Of a DNA stretch of 64,000 nt, positions 46,388 through 56,498 are shown piece by piece. Source of the DNA: Pseudonocardia alaniniphila (GTDB taxonomy: Bacteria > Actinomycetota > Actinomycetes > Mycobacteriales > Pseudonocardiaceae); NCBI RefSeq assembly GCF_022524485.1, contig NZ_JAKXMK010000012.1, positions 62,001 to 126,000 on the forward strand, written 5' to 3'. The notes under the pieces are model-generated. The model did not search any database. It was given only the letters and a program-made list of their open reading frames with translations, and was not told where the DNA came from. Within the stretch, counting starts at the first letter, position 1; every line of letters starts with the position of its first letter. The position numbers and the translations under genes are program-made.

Positions 46388-47704
46388 GTGAAGCGCAGGC
46401 TGCAAGGGCTCGCCTTCGTCGTGGTGCTGCTCGCGATGGCAGGGCTCGCCGTCGGCGCCTACGCCGGGTTCTTCTCCGCCGCCGTGCCGGTGACGCTGAA
46501 GGTCGACCGGGTCGGCACCCAGCTCGCCCCCCGCGCCGATGTGAAGGTCCGCGGTCTGAACGTCGGCACGGTCAGGTCGGTGAGCACGAACGGGACCGGC
46601 GCCACCGTGCAACTCGCCCTCGACCGCGACAAGATCGCGCTGATCCCGCGCAGCGTCTCGGCGCGGCTGATCCCCAAGACCCTGTTCGGGGAGAAGTACG
46701 TGTCGCTGGTGCCGCCCAGCGGGCCGCCGGGGCCGTCACTCGCGGCGGGTGACGTGATCCCGGAGGACCGCAGCGCGGCCGCCCGCGAGGTGGAACGGGT
46801 GCTCGACGGGCTGCTCCCGCTCCTCCAAGCCGTCGAGCCGCAGGATCTCGCGACCACGCTCGGTGCCCTGTCGCAGGCGTTGTCCGGCCGCGGTGAGGAC
46901 CTCGGCAAGACGCTGGTGCAGCTGCAGCAGCTGACGGGCGGGCTGCGCCCTGCGGTGCCCGACCTGCAGGAGGACATCACGCAGCTGGCCGACTTCGCCG
47001 CGAACGCCAACGATGCCGCCCCCGACCTGCTCGACGCACTGGAGGACTTCAGCGTCACCAGCCGGACGGTCGTGGAGCAGCGCCAGCAGCTGAACGACCT
47101 GCTCACCGGGGTCACCGAGGCGTCGGACGACCTGAAGGCGTTCCTCGTGGAGAACCGGGGGAACATCATCGGGCTGGCTTCGTCGAGCCGCCCCACCCTG
47201 GAGAGCCTGGCGCGCTACGCGCCGGAGTTCCCGTGCCTGTTCAACCAGCTCGCAGGTCTCGTCCCGCGCATCGACAAGGCGTTCGGCGTGGGCACCGACC
47301 GGCCGGGGCTGCGCATCACGCTGGAGATCGTCGCGAACAAGGGCAAGTACGTGCCCAATCAGGACGAGCCGCGCTACCTCGACGACCGCGGCCCGCGTTG
47401 CTACCCGATCGAGCCGCTCGGCCCCCAGCACCCGCCGGGCGGACCGTTCAAGGACGGGTCGGAGCCCAGCCCCGCACCCGTCGGCACGCCGAAGGGCAGC
47501 GCCGAGGACTTCGGTGCGATCCCGGCCTCGTTCCCCGGTCCGGCCGGCTACACGGGCATGGGCCTGCCCAACTCGCCGGGCGAGCAGCGGATCGTCGCCG
47601 AGCTCACCGCGGCCCGCGACGGCACGTCGCCGTCCGCGGTGCCGAACTGGAGCTCGATGCTGGTCGGTCCGCTCTACCGGGGCGCCGAGGTGGCGTTGAC
47701 GTGA
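46388..47704 (+). CDS. mceA: Mce family protein MceA
   Basis: 438 residues: one N-terminal membrane helix, the MCE domain at about 35-115 (VTLKVDRVGTQLAPRADVKVRGLNVGTV, in pieces, then LIPKTLFGEKYVSLVPP), a helical needle region (about 130-280) and a low-complexity proline-rich end. MceA-F form the hexameric tunnel that carries lipid across the periplasm. The GTG at 46388 is 31 bases after yrbEB. Confidence 0.92.
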   Translation: MKRRLQGLAFVVVLLAMAGLAVGAYAGFFSAAVPVTLKVDRVGTQLAPRADVKVRGLNVGTVRSVSTNGTGATVQLALDRDKIALIPRSVSARLIPKTLFGEKYVSLVPPSGPPGPSLAAGDVIPEDRSAAAREVERVLDGLLPLLQAVEPQDLATTLGALSQALSGRGEDLGKTLVQLQQLTGGLRPAVPDLQEDITQLADFAANANDAAPDLLDALEDFSVTSRTVVEQRQQLNDLLTGVTEASDDLKAFLVENRGNIIGLASSSRPTLESLARYAPEFPCLFNQLAGLVPRIDKAFGVGTDRPGLRITLEIVANKGKYVPNQDEPRYLDDRGPRCYPIEPLGPQHPPGGPFKDGSEPSPAPVGTPKGSAEDFGAIPASFPGPAGYTGMGLPNSPGEQRIVAELTAARDGTSPSAVPNWSSMLVGPLYRGAEVALT

Positions 47705-48849
47705 ACAGGATCCCCTACGGGCCGCTGATCAAGTTCACCGCGCTGACGGTCGTGGTCGCACTGGCCACCACCGTGCTCGCGCTGACCATCGCGAACGCGT
47801 CGCCGGGAGAGCACACGGCCTACACCGCGCGCTTCACGGATGCATCGGGGCTGTTGCCCGGCGACGACGTCCGGATCGCGGGGGTCGTCGTCGGCACCGT
47901 CGACGACATCCGGATCGTCGACCGGCGGGTCGCCGAGGTGGCCTTCAGCGTCTCCCGGGACCAGCGGCTCCCGGCATCGGTGACGGGCGCGATCCTCTAC
48001 AAGAACCTCATCGGCCAGCGGTTCCTTTCGCTCGCACTCGGCGCAGGCCCCACCGGCGACACCCTCCCGCCAGGGGGCACGATCCCGGTGGAGCGCACCC
48101 GCCCGCCGCTGAACCTCACCACGCTGTTCAACGGGTTCAAGCCGCTGTTCGCCGCGCTCGACCCGCAGCAGGTCAACCAGCTCTCCTTCGAGATCATCCA
48201 GGTCCTTCAGGGGCAGGGCGGCACCGTGCAGAGCCTGCTCGCGAGCACGTCGTCGCTGACCAACACGCTCGCCGACCGCGACGAGGTGATCGGCCAGGTC
48301 ATCGACAACCTCAACGCGGTGCTCGACACCGTCAACGCGCGGGACCAGCAGCTGTCGGACCTCATCAGCTCCCTGCAGGCGCTGGTGTCGGGCCTCGCCG
48401 AGGACCGCAAGCCGATCGGGGACGCGATCGTCTCGATCGGCAAGCTCACCAAGGTCACGTCCGGTTTCGTCGAGGAGGGGCGGCCGGCGCTGCGCCAGGA
48501 CATCGCCTCGCTGGGCGACCTCGCAGGCAACCTGAACGACCAGGCGCCCAAGCTGGAGCAGACCCTTCTGAACCTGCCGGGCAAGCTGGAGACGGTCTCC
48601 CGGGCGGGCAGCTACGGCAGCTGGTTCCAGTTCTATCTGTGCGGCCTCACCGGCTCCGTCGGGCTGGAGCCCTACCTCCCGCCTGCCGAGATCCCGGCGT
48701 TCACCAGCGCCTCCCCGCGGTGCGGGCCCGACCCCGACGGCGTGGAGGGCGAGAAGCCGAATCCGCTGGGCGGTATCCCGCCCGTCGCCCCGGACGGTCC
48801 GAAGTTGCCTGCGCTGCCACCTGCTCTGTCGTTGCCGGGGGACCACTGA
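47701..48849 (+). CDS. mceB: Mce family protein MceB
   Basis: 382 residues. Membrane helix, MCE domain with DASGLLPGDDVRIAGVVVGTV and ILYKNLIGQRFLSLALG, long helical part, and a C-terminal region with paired cysteines and poly-proline. GTG overlaps the mceA stop (GTGA). Its stop overlaps the mceC start. Confidence 0.92.
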   Translation: MNRIPYGPLIKFTALTVVVALATTVLALTIANASPGEHTAYTARFTDASGLLPGDDVRIAGVVVGTVDDIRIVDRRVAEVAFSVSRDQRLPASVTGAILYKNLIGQRFLSLALGAGPTGDTLPPGGTIPVERTRPPLNLTTLFNGFKPLFAALDPQQVNQLSFEIIQVLQGQGGTVQSLLASTSSLTNTLADRDEVIGQVIDNLNAVLDTVNARDQQLSDLISSLQALVSGLAEDRKPIGDAIVSIGKLTKVTSGFVEEGRPALRQDIASLGDLAGNLNDQAPKLEQTLLNLPGKLETVSRAGSYGSWFQFYLCGLTGSVGLEPYLPPAEIPAFTSASPRCGPDPDGVEGEKPNPLGGIPPVAPDGPKLPALPPALSLPGDH

Positions 48850-49814
48850 TGCCCGGACAGCGCAACCCCGTCCGCACCGCCGTGATCGGCCTGCTGGCGA
48901 TCGTGCTCATCGTCGTGCTGGCCTTCAACGGTCCGGCGATCTTCGGCGGCGGCACCACCTACCGCGCCGAGTTCGGCGAGGCCGCCGGGCTCACCTCCGG
49001 CGACCTCGTCACCATCGCAGGCGTCGAGGCCGGGCGCGTCGGCTCCGTCGAGCTGGCAGGCGACCGGGTTCTCGTCACCTTCACGATCTCCGATGCCTGG
49101 GTCGGCGACCGGACGTCCGCCTCGATCGAGATCAAGACCCTGCTCGGCTCCAAGTACCTGGCGCTCGACCCGCAGGGCGACAACGCCCTCGAACCCGGCG
49201 GCGTGATCCCGCTGGCCCGCACCGCGTCCCCGTTCGATGTGGTGGAGGCGTTCGACGGGCTCTCCGGCACGATCGACCAGCTCGACACGAAGCAGCTCGC
49301 GCAGAGCCTGACCACGCTGGCCGACACGTTCCGCGACACCGCTCCCGAGGTCCGCGGCGCCCTCGACGGGCTCTCCCGCCTCTCCACCACCATCGCGAGC
49401 CGGGACGAGGAGATCCACAAGCTGCTCGAAGGCACCCACAAGCTCTCCGGCGTGCTCGCCGACCGGAACGACGAGTTCGAGAAGCTCCTCTCCGACGGCA
49501 ACCTCCTGCTCTCCGAGCTGCAGAAGCGCAAGGAAGCGATCAGCGCACTGCTCGACGGCACCCGCGAGCTGTCGAAACAGTTGCGGGGCCTGGTCGCCGA
49601 CAACCGCGACCAGCTGCGACCCACGCTGGAGAAGCTCGACAAGGTCGCCGCGCTGCTGCAGCGCAACCGGGACGCCCTCGACAACGGGCTGCGGCTCGAG
49701 GCGGTGTTCGTGCGGCTGTTCACCAACTCCGTCGGCAACGGCCGCTGGTTCGACAGCTACCTCTGCGGACTGCTGCCCCCGACCGCCGGCCCGATCAACC
49801 CGGGGGGGTGCTGA
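48849..49814 (+). CDS. mceC: Mce family protein MceC
   Basis: 321 residues. Membrane helix, MCE domain (EAAGLTSGDLVTIAGVEAGRV and IKTLLGSKYLALDP), helical needle (EEIHKLLEGTHKLSGVLADRN). Shorter than its siblings and without the proline-rich tail. The ATG overlaps the mceB stop (TGATG). Confidence 0.92.
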   Translation: MPGQRNPVRTAVIGLLAIVLIVVLAFNGPAIFGGGTTYRAEFGEAAGLTSGDLVTIAGVEAGRVGSVELAGDRVLVTFTISDAWVGDRTSASIEIKTLLGSKYLALDPQGDNALEPGGVIPLARTASPFDVVEAFDGLSGTIDQLDTKQLAQSLTTLADTFRDTAPEVRGALDGLSRLSTTIASRDEEIHKLLEGTHKLSGVLADRNDEFEKLLSDGNLLLSELQKRKEAISALLDGTRELSKQLRGLVADNRDQLRPTLEKLDKVAALLQRNRDALDNGLRLEAVFVRLFTNSVGNGRWFDSYLCGLLPPTAGPINPGGC

Positions 49815-49816
49815 GG

Positions 49817-51016
49817 ATGGGGCTCACCCTCACCGACCGCCGCCAGCTTCAGTTCACCGCGCTGGCGGCCGTGGTGGCCGTGCTGGTCGCCGGCGGGCTC
49901 TATCTCGTGCTCCAGCCGCCCGGACGGCTGGTCACGGCGTACTTCACGTCGGCGACGGCTCTGTTCGAGGACAACTCCGTGCGTGTGCTCGGCGTGCCGG
50001 TCGGCACGATCACCAAGGTCGAGCCCCAGGGCACGCAGGTGCGGGTGGAGATGCGGATCACCGACGGCGAGCTCAAGCTCCCGGCCGACGTGCGCGCCGT
50101 CGTCGTCTCGCCGAGCCTCGTCACGGGTCGCTACGTCCAGCTCACCCCCACCTTCTCGGGCGGTCCGGAGCTGACCGACGGGGCCGTCATCCCGGTCGAG
50201 CGCACCGCCACCCCGCTCGGGGTGGACGAGCTCACGCGCACGGCCACCGAGCTCTCGAAGGCACTCGGACCGGACGGGGTGAACGCCAAGGGAGCCCTCT
50301 CCGACGCGCTCGACGTCGGGGCGGAGAACCTGGACGGGAACGGCCGGAAGCTGGGCGACACGATCCACAACCTGGGCGAGTTGTCGGGAACGCTGGCCAA
50401 CTCACGTGAGGATCTCTTCGGCACTGTCACGGAGCTGCAGAAGTTCACCTCGATGCTCGCCGACAACGACGACCAGGTGCGGGAGTTCAACGGCAGGCTC
50501 GCGGACGTCTCGGGTTTCCTCGCCGACGAGCGGGGCGACCTCGGCAGCGCCGTCTCGGAGCTGTCGATCGCCCTCGGCGAGGTGGCCGACTTCGTGCGGG
50601 ACAACCGGGGCGAGATCAAGTCCAACGTCGACAAGCTCACCGACGTCACCGCGGTGCTGGTCAAGCAGCAGAAGGCGCTGGCCGAGATCCTCGACATCGC
50701 CCCCGCAGGCCTGTCCAACCTCGCCAACACCTACAACGGTTCCTCGGGCACCCTCGACACCCGCGCCGACATCAACGAGCTGTCGCTGCCCCCGATCGTG
50801 CTGGTCTGCCAGGCGCTCGAGCGCGGCACGCCTGCCGACCTGCCACCCACCCTCTCCGGCACCTGCTCCCAGCTCGAACCCGTGCTGTCCGGGGCCGTCC
50901 CGCTGCCGAGCCCCGCGCAGGTCCTCAACTCCCTGCAGTCCGGCCAGCTGCCGCCCGTGCCGGGGCTGGCGCTACCGACGGACCCGCCGCCGGCGCACCC
51001 GGGCGGTGACCGGTGA
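49817..51016 (+). CDS. mceD: Mce family protein MceD
   Basis: 399 residues. Membrane helix (ALAAVVAVLVAGGLYLVL), MCE domain (SATALFEDNSVRVLGVPVGTI), helical region and proline-rich end. ATG 49817 two bases after the mceC stop; the stop overlaps the mceE start. Confidence 0.92.
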   Translation: MGLTLTDRRQLQFTALAAVVAVLVAGGLYLVLQPPGRLVTAYFTSATALFEDNSVRVLGVPVGTITKVEPQGTQVRVEMRITDGELKLPADVRAVVVSPSLVTGRYVQLTPTFSGGPELTDGAVIPVERTATPLGVDELTRTATELSKALGPDGVNAKGALSDALDVGAENLDGNGRKLGDTIHNLGELSGTLANSREDLFGTVTELQKFTSMLADNDDQVREFNGRLADVSGFLADERGDLGSAVSELSIALGEVADFVRDNRGEIKSNVDKLTDVTAVLVKQQKALAEILDIAPAGLSNLANTYNGSSGTLDTRADINELSLPPIVLVCQALERGTPADLPPTLSGTCSQLEPVLSGAVPLPSPAQVLNSLQSGQLPPVPGLALPTDPPPAHPGGDR

Positions 51017-52311
51017 TGGGCCGGGCGTCGCTCCGACTCGGTGCTCTCATCACCGTGGTCGCGCTGCTCACCAGCGGGTGCGGCGTGCTCTCCGGCGGGC
51101 TGCGCGGCGTCGACCTGCCGGGTGGCGCGGCCCTGGGCCCCGACCCGTACCGGCTCACGATCGAGTTCTCCGACGTCGTCGACCTCGTTCCCCAGTCGCT
51201 GGTCAAGGTCGACGACGTCTCCGTCGGCACCGTCACCGACATCAGCGTCAGCCCCACCTGGACGGCGATGGTGAGCGTGCTCGTCAACCGCGACGTCGCG
51301 CTGCCCGCCGACGCGCAGGCCCGGATCCGCACCACGAGCCTGCTGGGCGAGAAGTTCGTCGAGCTCTGGCGGCCGCAGGAGGCCCCAGGGGCGGTATCGC
51401 CACCGCGGATCGCCGACGGCGCCACCATCCCGCTCGCCCGCACCAGCCGGGCGGCGGAGGTGGAGGAGGTGCTCGGGGCGCTGTCGCTCCTGCTCAACGG
51501 CGGGGGCATCGCGCAGATCCGGACGATCTCCAGCGAGCTCAACAAGGCGCTCACCGGCAACGAGCCCGAGATCCGCGCGCTGCTCGACGACCTGGACCAC
51601 CTCGTCGGCGCGCTGGACGACCGCAAGACCGAGATCACGCGCGCGCTCGACGAGATCAACCGGCTGTCGTCCACGCTGAACGACCGGCGCGACCAGATCA
51701 AGACCGCGCTCGACGACCTCGCGCCCGGGCTCAAGGAGCTGGAGGCCCAGCGCGGGCAGCTCGTCGACATGCTTCAGGCACTCGACAGGCTCTCCGGCGT
51801 CGCCACCGACGTGATCAACCGCAGCCGGGACGACGTGCTCGCCGACCTGAAGCTGCTGCAGCCCATCCTGGGCAAGCTGGCCGAATCGGGCCCCGACCTG
51901 GTCAACTCGCTCGAGCTGCTGCCCACCTTCCCGTTCACCGACGGCTCGGTCGACGGCTTCGCAGGCGACTACGCCAACCTCTACGTGCGCGCCGATCTCG
52001 ACCTCGGCCACGTCCTGCAGAACCTCGCGCGGTCCAACCAGCCCTTCCCCGGCCCGGACGGCCCGATCCCCGGGCTGCCGCCCACGGCCGAGCTGCTCGG
52101 CCCCCTGCTGGGCCCGATCGGCCCGTCGCTCCCGAAGGTCCCGCTGCTCGGCGACGACGGCCTGCTCCCGTTGCCGGGGCTTCCCGGGTCGCACCCACCC
52201 GACTCCGACTCCGACCCTGACCCCGACTCCTCGGAGCCGTCGCCGACCTCCACACCTGAGCCGAGCGAAGGCGGCGGCATCCTCGGTGGCCTGTTGGGAG
52301 GCGGCCGGTGA
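51013..52311 (+). CDS. mceE: Mce family lipoprotein MceE
   Basis: 432 residues. The signal peptide ends in VALLTSGC, a lipobox with Cys about 22 residues from the ATG at 51016, so this member is lipid-anchored as in LprK/MceE. MCE domain (VDLVPQSLVKVDDVSVGTV and IRTTSLLGEKFVELW), helical needle, and a Ser/Asp/Pro-rich tail. GTG 51013 overlaps the mceD stop. Confidence 0.93.
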   Translation: MMGRASLRLGALITVVALLTSGCGVLSGGLRGVDLPGGAALGPDPYRLTIEFSDVVDLVPQSLVKVDDVSVGTVTDISVSPTWTAMVSVLVNRDVALPADAQARIRTTSLLGEKFVELWRPQEAPGAVSPPRIADGATIPLARTSRAAEVEEVLGALSLLLNGGGIAQIRTISSELNKALTGNEPEIRALLDDLDHLVGALDDRKTEITRALDEINRLSSTLNDRRDQIKTALDDLAPGLKELEAQRGQLVDMLQALDRLSGVATDVINRSRDDVLADLKLLQPILGKLAESGPDLVNSLELLPTFPFTDGSVDGFAGDYANLYVRADLDLGHVLQNLARSNQPFPGPDGPIPGLPPTAELLGPLLGPIGPSLPKVPLLGDDGLLPLPGLPGSHPPDSDSDPDPDSSEPSPTSTPEPSEGGGILGGLLGGGR

Positions 52312-53531
52312 TCACCAAGGCGGTACGGCTTCAGCTGATCGCGTTCCTCCTCGTGACCGCTCTCGGGGTGGGCTACGCGGGCTTCCGGTACGCCGGATTC
52401 GGCGACCTCTTCGGCGCCACGACGTATCCCGTGCGACTGCAGCTGGCCCAGTCAGGCGGCATCTTCACCGGCGCCGATGTGACCTACCGCGGGGTGAGCG
52501 TCGGCCGTGTCGGTCCGCTCACGCTGATCCCCGACGGCGTGGAGGCGAGGCTCGACATCAACCGCGACGCCCCGCCGATCCCCGCGGACCTGGACGCCGC
52601 GGTACACAACCTCTCCGCGATCGGGGAGCAGTACGTCGACCTGCAGCCCACCAGCGACGGGGGCCCGGTACTCGACGGCGGATCGGTGATCCCGATGTCG
52701 CGGACCAGCACCCCGGTGCCGATCGAGGATCTCGTCGTCAGTCTGGACGACTTCGTCCGGTCGGTGCCGCTGGATTCCCTGCGCACCGTCGTCGACCAGC
52801 TGGGCGATGCCTTCGAGGGCACCGCGCAGCCCCTGCAGAAGATTCTGGACACCACCAACGCGTTCACCGCCGACGCCGTCGACGCGCTGCCGCAGACCCT
52901 GGCGCTGATCCACGACGGGCGCACTGTGCTCACCACCCAGAACGACGTGTCCGGGGACTTCAAGAGCTTCAGCCACGACCTGTCGCTGCTCGCCGACCAG
53001 CTCGCGACATCCGATCCCGACCTGCGCAGGCTGCTCGTCACCGGCCCGGACGTGTCGGACGAGGTGGTCGGCCTGCTCCGGGAGAGCGGCCCGGGGCTCT
53101 CCGAGCTCCTCGCCGACCTGCTCACGGTCTCGCGGGTCGCCGAGCCACGCCAGGACGGGCTGCGGCAGCTGCTCGTCACCTATCCCGGGCTGGCCTCGAA
53201 CGGCTACACCGCGGTTCCCGACGACGGCACAGCCCACCTCGGCCTCGCCGTGAACCTCTTCGACCCGTTCCCGTGCACGCAGGGCTACGAGGACACACCA
53301 CACCGGGCCGGGAGCGAGGTCGGTCCGGTCGAGCTCAACGAGGACGCCTACTGTGCGGAGCCGCCCGGAAGCCCGATCAACGTCCGGGGTGCCCAGAACG
53401 TCCCGCACGCAGCCACCCCGACGCCGCCCGTGGACGCCCCGGTCGGACCGCCCGGGCCGCTGCCCGCCGGATCGGCCCCCGTGGATTCGGCTCCCCCGCT
53501 GAGCTCCCTGGCCCAGATCCTGCTCAGCTGA
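52308..53531 (+). CDS. mceF: Mce family protein MceF
   Basis: 407 residues. Membrane helix, MCE domain (QSGGIFTGADVTYRGVSVGRV and NLSAIGEQYVDLQP), then an extended helical part and a proline-rich tail. Last of the six pore proteins. GTG overlaps the mceE stop. Confidence 0.92.
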   Translation: MITKAVRLQLIAFLLVTALGVGYAGFRYAGFGDLFGATTYPVRLQLAQSGGIFTGADVTYRGVSVGRVGPLTLIPDGVEARLDINRDAPPIPADLDAAVHNLSAIGEQYVDLQPTSDGGPVLDGGSVIPMSRTSTPVPIEDLVVSLDDFVRSVPLDSLRTVVDQLGDAFEGTAQPLQKILDTTNAFTADAVDALPQTLALIHDGRTVLTTQNDVSGDFKSFSHDLSLLADQLATSDPDLRRLLVTGPDVSDEVVGLLRESGPGLSELLADLLTVSRVAEPRQDGLRQLLVTYPGLASNGYTAVPDDGTAHLGLAVNLFDPFPCTQGYEDTPHRAGSEVGPVELNEDAYCAEPPGSPINVRGAQNVPHAATPTPPVDAPVGPPGPLPAGSAPVDSAPPLSSLAQILLS

Positions 53532-53557
53532 TCCGTCCCCCGACGGCTGGAGGTTCC

Positions 53558-54118
53558 ATGACCGTTCTCGACGACCCGCCCACGGCCCCGTCAGCGCCTG
53601 CCCGGCCACGGCAGGCCACCACCCTGGTGCGGGTGCTCGCCGTGCTGGTGGCGGTGGCGGCGGTGGTGGCGGCCTTCTTCGGCGTGCGGTGGGCCCTCGC
53701 GCTCGGCGACGACGGCCTCGAACTGGCCGACCAGCGAGACGCCGTGCTCCTCGACGCGCAGCAGGCGGCCATCAACCTCAACAGCCTCGACTTCACCCAC
53801 GTCGACGCCGGACTCGACCTGTGGGAACAGACCTCCACCGGACCATTGCTCGACGAGTTCCGCGCCAACCGCGCCGAGTACTCCAAGGTCGTCACCGACT
53901 CCAAGCGCGTCACGACGGCCACCATCGCCGACGCCGCGGTGGCCGAGCTCGACGTCCGAGCCGGCACCGCCCGCGTGATCATCGGGGTGGACGTCAAGGT
54001 CGTTCCGCAAGGGCAGGACCCCGTGGTCACCCGCCAGCGGCTGCAGTTGGAGATGACCCGCACCGATGCCGGCTGGAAGGCGAGCAGGCTCGCCCCGGTC
54101 CGCTCCCCGGCAAGCTGA
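53558..54118 (+). CDS. Mce-associated membrane protein
   Basis: 186 residues: an N-terminal proline-rich segment, one helix (LVRVLAVLVAVAAVVAAFFG), then an NTF2/SnoaL-like extracytoplasmic domain of about 120 residues including LNSLDFTHVDAGLDLWEQTSTG and a closing WKASRL. Such Mas proteins stabilise or assist Mce complexes. ATG 53558, AGG-rich site upstream. Confidence 0.85.
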   Translation: MTVLDDPPTAPSAPARPRQATTLVRVLAVLVAVAAVVAAFFGVRWALALGDDGLELADQRDAVLLDAQQAAINLNSLDFTHVDAGLDLWEQTSTGPLLDEFRANRAEYSKVVTDSKRVTTATIADAAVAELDVRAGTARVIIGVDVKVVPQGQDPVVTRQRLQLEMTRTDAGWKASRLAPVRSPAS

Positions 54119-54136
54119 GAGCAGGAGTCGCTCACC

Positions 54137-54991
54137 ATGCCCCCACGTCCCCGCACACCGCGCGCCCGGGTGAGCACGATCCGTCGCCCCCGGGTGGCCG
54201 GAACCGCACCCGCTGCGCAGCGCAGCACCACCGCTGATCGCTCCGTCCCGGACGACACACGCACCCGGCCCATCCCGCTCGGTTCCGGACCGGTCGCCGA
54301 GCCTCCGTCGGACCTGAGCGCACCGGGCCGCCGGCCGAAGGACCCGGCAGCCGAAGAACCAGCGCCCGAGCAGCCGGCGCAGGAGATATCGGCGTCCGAC
54401 GAGCCGACGACCGAGGAACGCGCGGTGACGCCGGTGGAGGAGCCGGCGGCCGATCTCGCGTCGGACGACGAGGGCAAGCGATCCTTGCGGGTGCCGCTGC
54501 TCGCCGCCGCGCTCGTGGTGCTCACCGGCCTCGCCGTGTTCTTCGGCATCGAAGACACGCACCTGCGCGACGCCCCGTCCGCCGCCAACTCCGCCTTGGT
54601 CGACGTCGGAACCACAGCTGAGGTCTCGGGCCAGCTCACCGACGCGCTGCAGACCATCTACTCCTACGACTTCGCCCGGCTCGACGAGAACGAGCGCGCC
54701 GCCCGCGCCGTGATCACGCCGGAGTTCGCCGACCAGTTCAACCGGTTGTTCGCCCAGGTCCGCGATCTCGCGCCGCAGCAACAGGCCGTGGTATCGGCGA
54801 CGGTCACGCTCTCGGCGGTCAAGGAGATCACCGGCGACCGGGCGGTGCTCGTGGCGTTCATGGACCAGCAGGCCACCCGGGCCGCTGCCGACGACGGCCA
54901 GCCCACCCAGCTCGCGGCGGCAGGCCGCCTGACCGTCACGGGGCAGAAGATCGACGGCCGCTGGAAGATCGCCGGCGTCGAGAGCAAATAA
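54137..54991 (+). CDS. Mce-associated membrane protein, second copy
   Basis: 284 residues. A long disordered N-terminus (about 1-115, basic then acidic, Pro/Glu-rich) precedes one membrane helix (PLLAAALVVLTGLAVFFGI) and the same outer domain type (LQTIYSYDFARLDENERAA ... GRWKIAGV). It is the last gene of the operon, 18 bases after the first Mas gene. Confidence 0.85.
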   Translation: MPPRPRTPRARVSTIRRPRVAGTAPAAQRSTTADRSVPDDTRTRPIPLGSGPVAEPPSDLSAPGRRPKDPAAEEPAPEQPAQEISASDEPTTEERAVTPVEEPAADLASDDEGKRSLRVPLLAAALVVLTGLAVFFGIEDTHLRDAPSAANSALVDVGTTAEVSGQLTDALQTIYSYDFARLDENERAARAVITPEFADQFNRLFAQVRDLAPQQQAVVSATVTLSAVKEITGDRAVLVAFMDQQATRAAADDGQPTQLAAAGRLTVTGQKIDGRWKIAGVESK

Positions 54992-55137
54992 GGAGCAGAT
55001 GAGGTGAGATCGACACCAATGCTCTGGATGCCGTGACCGAATCGCTCTGGCGTCCATCTCACCCGAAATCCGGGCCGACTCGGGACCCCCGGCGCGGCGT
55101 CGTGACATACCGGTGTCGGCACGCAGGTCACGTCGCG

Positions 55138-55384
55138 TATCCTGGTCAGCGGTTCCACCGAAGACCGCAGGTCTACGTCGTCGGCGAGTGATCGCCGGTG
55201 GCGTACGAAGGTTCCGCGACAGCGGGCGGCCCGCGCAGGAGGACGAGGTCATCGCGAGGTGCGCTGTTGCGCGCCATCTGCCACGCCCCGTGTGCTCCTG
55301 CGCCGGGGCGTTCGTCTTCTCCGGCTCCGTCGACGGTGGGTCAGTCACGTGCACGACCACCCGACAACCGAGAGGAGGCAAGGG
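55138..55384 (+). promoter_or_regulatory. rplJ promoter and L10 leader RNA
   Basis: The 393 bases before rplJ carry no gene. TATCCT at 55138-55143 is a good -10. Downstream, GGTTCCACCGAAGACCGCAGG (55151 region, in part) and GCGCAGGAGGACGAGG (55233-55248) match, from memory, the conserved parts of actinobacterial L10 leaders, which fold so that L10(L12) can bind and repress. The RNA ends in GAGAGGAGGCAAGGG before the ATG. Confidence 0.7.
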
Positions 55385-56002
55385 ATGGCCCGACCTGACA
55401 AGGTCGCGGCGGTCGACGAGATCGCCGAGAAGTTCCGGGGCTCGTCCGCCTCGGTGGTCACCGAGTACCGCGGCCTCACCATGTCCCAGCTGACGACGCT
55501 GCGCCGCTCGCTGGGCGAGGGCGCCAGCTACCGCATCGCCAAGAACACCCTGGTGAAGCGGGCGGCCGAGAACGCCGGCCTGGATGGTCTCGAGGAGCTG
55601 CTCGTCGGCCCCACGGCGATCACCTTCATCACCGGCGAGCCCGTCGACGCCGCCAAGGCGCTGCGCGACTTCGCCAAGGCGAACCAGGCCCTGGTGATCA
55701 AGGGCGGCTTCATGGACGGTCGCACGCTGACCGTCGCCGAGGTCAACCAGCTTGCCGACCTGGAGTCGCGCGAGGTCCTGCTGTCGAAGCTGGCCGGCGC
55801 GATGAAGGGCACGATGGCCAAGGCTGCCGGCCTGTTCGCCGCCCCGGCGTCCCAGGTGGCTCGCCTGGCGCAGGCCCTGGCCGACAAGCGCGCGGAGGAG
55901 GGCGGTGCGGCTCCGGCAGGTGCCGACGCCGATGCCACCGACGCCACCGAGGCTCCGGCGTCCGCCGACGCCTCCGAGGCTCCGGCTTCCGCCGAGAGCT
56001 GA
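55385..56002 (+). CDS. rplJ: Ribosomal protein uL10
   Basis: 205 residues. [39 protein letters not shown], and [13 protein letters not shown] are L10 signatures. An Ala/Asp/Glu-rich tail of about 30 residues closes it. Anchors the L12 stalk. AGGAGG nine bases upstream of the ATG at 55385. Confidence 0.98.
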   Translation: MARPDKVAAVDEIAEKFRGSSASVVTEYRGLTMSQLTTLRRSLGEGASYRIAKNTLVKRAAENAGLDGLEELLVGPTAITFITGEPVDAAKALRDFAKANQALVIKGGFMDGRTLTVAEVNQLADLESREVLLSKLAGAMKGTMAKAAGLFAAPASQVARLAQALADKRAEEGGAAPAGADADATDATEAPASADASEAPASAES

Positions 56003-56048
56003 CCACCACCCCCCTGCGTAGTTACACCCCAAGAGAGGAAGCGCCACC

Positions 56049-56438
56049 ATGGCGAAGCTGTCCACCGACGAGCTGCTCGAGGCCTTCAAGGACCTCACCC
56101 TCATCGAGCTCTCGGAGTTCGTGAAGAAGTTCGAGGAGACCTTCGACGTCACGGCCGCCGCCCCGGTCGCGGTCGCCGCCGGCCCGGCTGCTGCCGGCCC
56201 CGCCGCCGACGCCCCCGAGGAGAAGGACGAGTTCAACGTCGTCCTCGAGGCCGCCGGTGACAAGAAGATCCAGGTCATCAAGGTCGTCCGTGAGCTCGTC
56301 TCCGGCCTGGGCCTCAAGGAGGCCAAGGACCTCGTCGAGTCGGCCCCCAAGCCGATCCTCGAGGCTGTTCCGAAGGAGGCGGCCGACGCCGCCAAGGCCA
56401 AGCTCGAGGACGCCGGCGCCAAGGTCAGCCTGAGCTGA
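56049..56438 (+). CDS. rplL: Ribosomal protein bL7/L12
   Basis: 129 residues: N-terminal dimerisation helix ([20 protein letters not shown]), an Ala/Pro-rich hinge, and the C-terminal factor-binding domain ([21 protein letters not shown] in part). 46 bases after rplJ, with a GAGAGGAAG site. Confidence 0.99.
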   Translation: MAKLSTDELLEAFKDLTLIELSEFVKKFEETFDVTAAAPVAVAAGPAAAGPAADAPEEKDEFNVVLEAAGDKKIQVIKVVRELVSGLGLKEAKDLVESAPKPILEAVPKEAADAAKAKLEDAGAKVSLS

Positions 56439-56463
56439 TCACCGCACACCGGTAGCACCACGC

Positions 56464-56498
56464 CGAGGGGCGGCACCCGATCCGGGTGCCGCCCCTCG
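56464..56498 (+). terminator. rplJ-rplL terminator
   Basis: CGAGGGGCGGCACCC (56464-56478) and GGGTGCCGCCCCTCG (56484-56498) are perfect complements over 15 bases with a five-base loop, 25 bases after the rplL stop. No U-run, as usual here. Confidence 0.92.
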
